Below are positions 62,946 to 64,000 of a stretch of DNA of 64,000 nucleotides, piece after piece. Position 1 is the stretch's first letter. Each line of letters begins with the position of its first letter. This DNA is from Halobacillus campisalis (lineage in GTDB: Bacteria; Bacillota; Bacilli; Bacillales; Halobacillaceae). The notes beneath the pieces were generated by a model, which saw only the letters and a list, made by a program, of their open reading frames with translations, had not been told where the DNA came from and ran no database searches. The stretch covers positions 1 through 64,000 of the forward strand of contig NZ_JAPVRC010000013.1 in assembly GCF_030345335.1 (NCBI RefSeq), given 5' to 3'. Made by a program: the position numbers and the translations under genes.

Positions 62946-63533
62946 GTGAATAGTCGAAAATGGGTGCGATTATTTTTAACGACGCTCGTCATTGGCGGCG
63001 TTTTAACATTGTTATCCAGTTTTATTATTAAGAGTGATTCATATGCCGAAGTTTTTCAGCCTTTCCAGATGTTTGAACTGCTTGGGCTGTTGTTATTTTT
63101 CTCAGGTTTAGGTTTTATTTTCAGCGTAATCAGTCAAATGGGCTTCTTTGCGTATTTGACGATCCACCAGTTTGGACGAGGGATTTTTAAAGGAAGCTGG
63201 ACGTCCATCCAACTTTTCTTAATAGCTTTTACAATATTTGATTTGATTTATTTTCGCTACCAGGCAGCAGAAGATAGCTCAATTTGGCCTTATATTTTCA
63301 CTGCCCTTGGATTATTACTCGTCTCCCTTGTGATCGCCTACTTAAAAGCGAAGGAAACAAACAAGCAAGCATTTGTCCCTGCGCTGTTTTTCATGGTCGT
63401 CGTTACTTCTGTAGAATGGGTGCCGGCATTAAGAGCAGCTTCCAGTGACTACGTATGGCTGATGATTATTCCATTAGTGGTATGTAATGCGTATCAGCTC
63501 ATGCTGCTTCATCGGTTAACAGCAGAGAAATAA
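62946..63533 (+). CDS. kbaA: KbaA, KinB-signalling membrane protein
   Basis: KbaA (195 aa) is a polytopic membrane protein that activates the KinB branch of the sporulation phosphorelay in B. subtilis. About five to six hydrophobic segments are visible (for example 8-27, 43-72, 90-105, 117-133, 144-158, 170-190). The conserved segment FSVISQMGFFAYLTIHQFG lies near 58-76. It starts with GTG after AGGGGG. It is divergent from gerD and convergent with pdaB. Confidence 0.9.
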   Translation: MNSRKWVRLFLTTLVIGGVLTLLSSFIIKSDSYAEVFQPFQMFELLGLLLFFSGLGFIFSVISQMGFFAYLTIHQFGRGIFKGSWTSIQLFLIAFTIFDLIYFRYQAAEDSSIWPYIFTALGLLLVSLVIAYLKAKETNKQAFVPALFFMVVVTSVEWVPALRAASSDYVWLMIIPLVVCNAYQLMLLHRLTAEK

Positions 63534-63568
63534 GAAAAAGAGCTGGGCCTTCAGCTCTTTTTCTTATT
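63529..63568. terminator. bidirectional terminator between kbaA and pdaB
   Basis: A 17-bp perfect stem, AATAAGAAAAAGAGCTG / CAGCTCTTTTTCTTATT, has a 6-nt loop. It overlaps both stop codons and gives a T run in each direction. Confidence 0.9.
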
Positions 63569-64000
63569 CCACTTGAGTTATTTTTGCTTTGCTTCCATTT
63601 ACCAATTCGGTGATGGTTGAAAACTCCAAACCTTTTTGTTTAAGTCCAGGCAATACTACTTCTAAAGCTTTATCAGTCTGCTTTACGGAGTCTGAGGCAT
63701 GCATAAGTACGATGTCACCCTTATCTGTTTCTTCTAATATTGCATCAATAATCTGGTTGGTCCCGGGATTCTCCCAATCACGAGGATTTACACTCCATTG
63801 AATCGCTTCTAAATTCTCTTCTTCCACTACTTTTAAAACTTCACCGTTAAATTGCCCGTGAGGAGCGCGAAACCAATCGACATCTTCAAAACTGAGTTTT
63901 TCAAAAGCTTCACGTGCTTTTTGGATGTCTTGTTTTATTTCTTGTGGTTCTAAATCCATATAACTGTTATAAGAATATCCCATCATTGCAATCTCATGTT
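63564..64000 (-). CDS. pdaB: PdaB-like polysaccharide deacetylase (N-terminus outside window)
   Basis: The C-terminal ~145 residues of a NodB-family polysaccharide deacetylase; the frame stays open to the window edge (HEIAMMGYSY at 64000 and beyond), so the gene is cut by the window, not broken. HEIAMMGYSYNSY holds part of the metal-site motif region, followed by FRAPHGQFN, WSVNPRDWENPG and IVLMHASD, the usual late NodB motifs. The gerD-kbaA-pdaB order identifies it as PdaB, needed for cortex maintenance in late sporulation. Confidence 0.85.
   Translation of the reverse strand, partial: HEIAMMGYSYNSYMDLEPQEIKQDIQKAREAFEKLSFEDVDWFRAPHGQFNGEVLKVVEEENLEAIQWSVNPRDWENPGTNQIIDAILEETDKGDIVLMHASDSVKQTDKALEVVLPGLKQKGLEFSTITELVNGSKAKITQVE

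Overview
This window is a core chromosomal segment of a low-to-moderate GC, endospore-forming member of the Bacillaceae. Three things point there: the gene order is almost that of the Bacillus subtilis ctsR-to-pdaB region, sporulation and germination genes are present (sigH, cwlD, gerD, kbaA, pdaB), and the typical Firmicutes RNA devices are in place (cysteine T-box, L10 and L13 leaders, CtsR operator). A Halobacillus-like or related halotolerant genus is my guess from general sequence feel; I could not test it.

Layout. Positions 1-160 are the end of an rRNA operon (5S rRNA and terminator). An MgtC-type membrane protein follows. At 990-5703 lies the CtsR-controlled protein-quality operon ctsR-mcsA-mcsB-clpC. 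Next come radA, disA and yacL (genome integrity, c-di-AMP, PIN-TRAM), then an in-frame ispD-ispF fusion, gltX, and a cysteine T-box ahead of cysE-cysS-mrnC-rlmB-rae1. sigH, rpmG, secE, nusG, rplKA, rplJL, a SAM methyltransferase, rpoB, rpoC, ybxF, rpsL, rpsG, fusA and tuf fill 16.4-33.9 kb.

A 1.1 kb non-coding gap containing a 118 bp palindromic repeat separates tuf from the S10-spc-alpha supercluster (rpsJ to rplQ, 34.75-50 kb), which includes secY, adk, map and infA. The ECF transporter core ecfA1-ecfA2-ecfT, truA, and rplM-rpsI follow. Then three genes on the minus strand encode a secreted peptidoglycan-recycling set (amiE, nagZ, namZ). The window ends with the sporulation group cwlD, salA, gerD, kbaA and the C-terminal part of pdaB, which runs off the right edge.

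Functionally, most genes build or run transcription, translation, protein secretion and protein quality control. Many transcription units start with structured RNA leaders or clear sigma-A promoters. I found no defence system, prophage, insertion sequence or CRISPR array, and no convincing new multigene system. The unusual signals are mainly regulatory or architectural: a repeated 14 bp palindrome around the ecf promoter, the IspD-IspF fusion, a hairpin between the nusG ribosome-binding site and start codon, a multi-hairpin rpoB leader ending in a terminator-like stem, an InhA-like domain on AmiE, repeated CTATAC sites before amiE, and two families of intergenic palindromic repeats.
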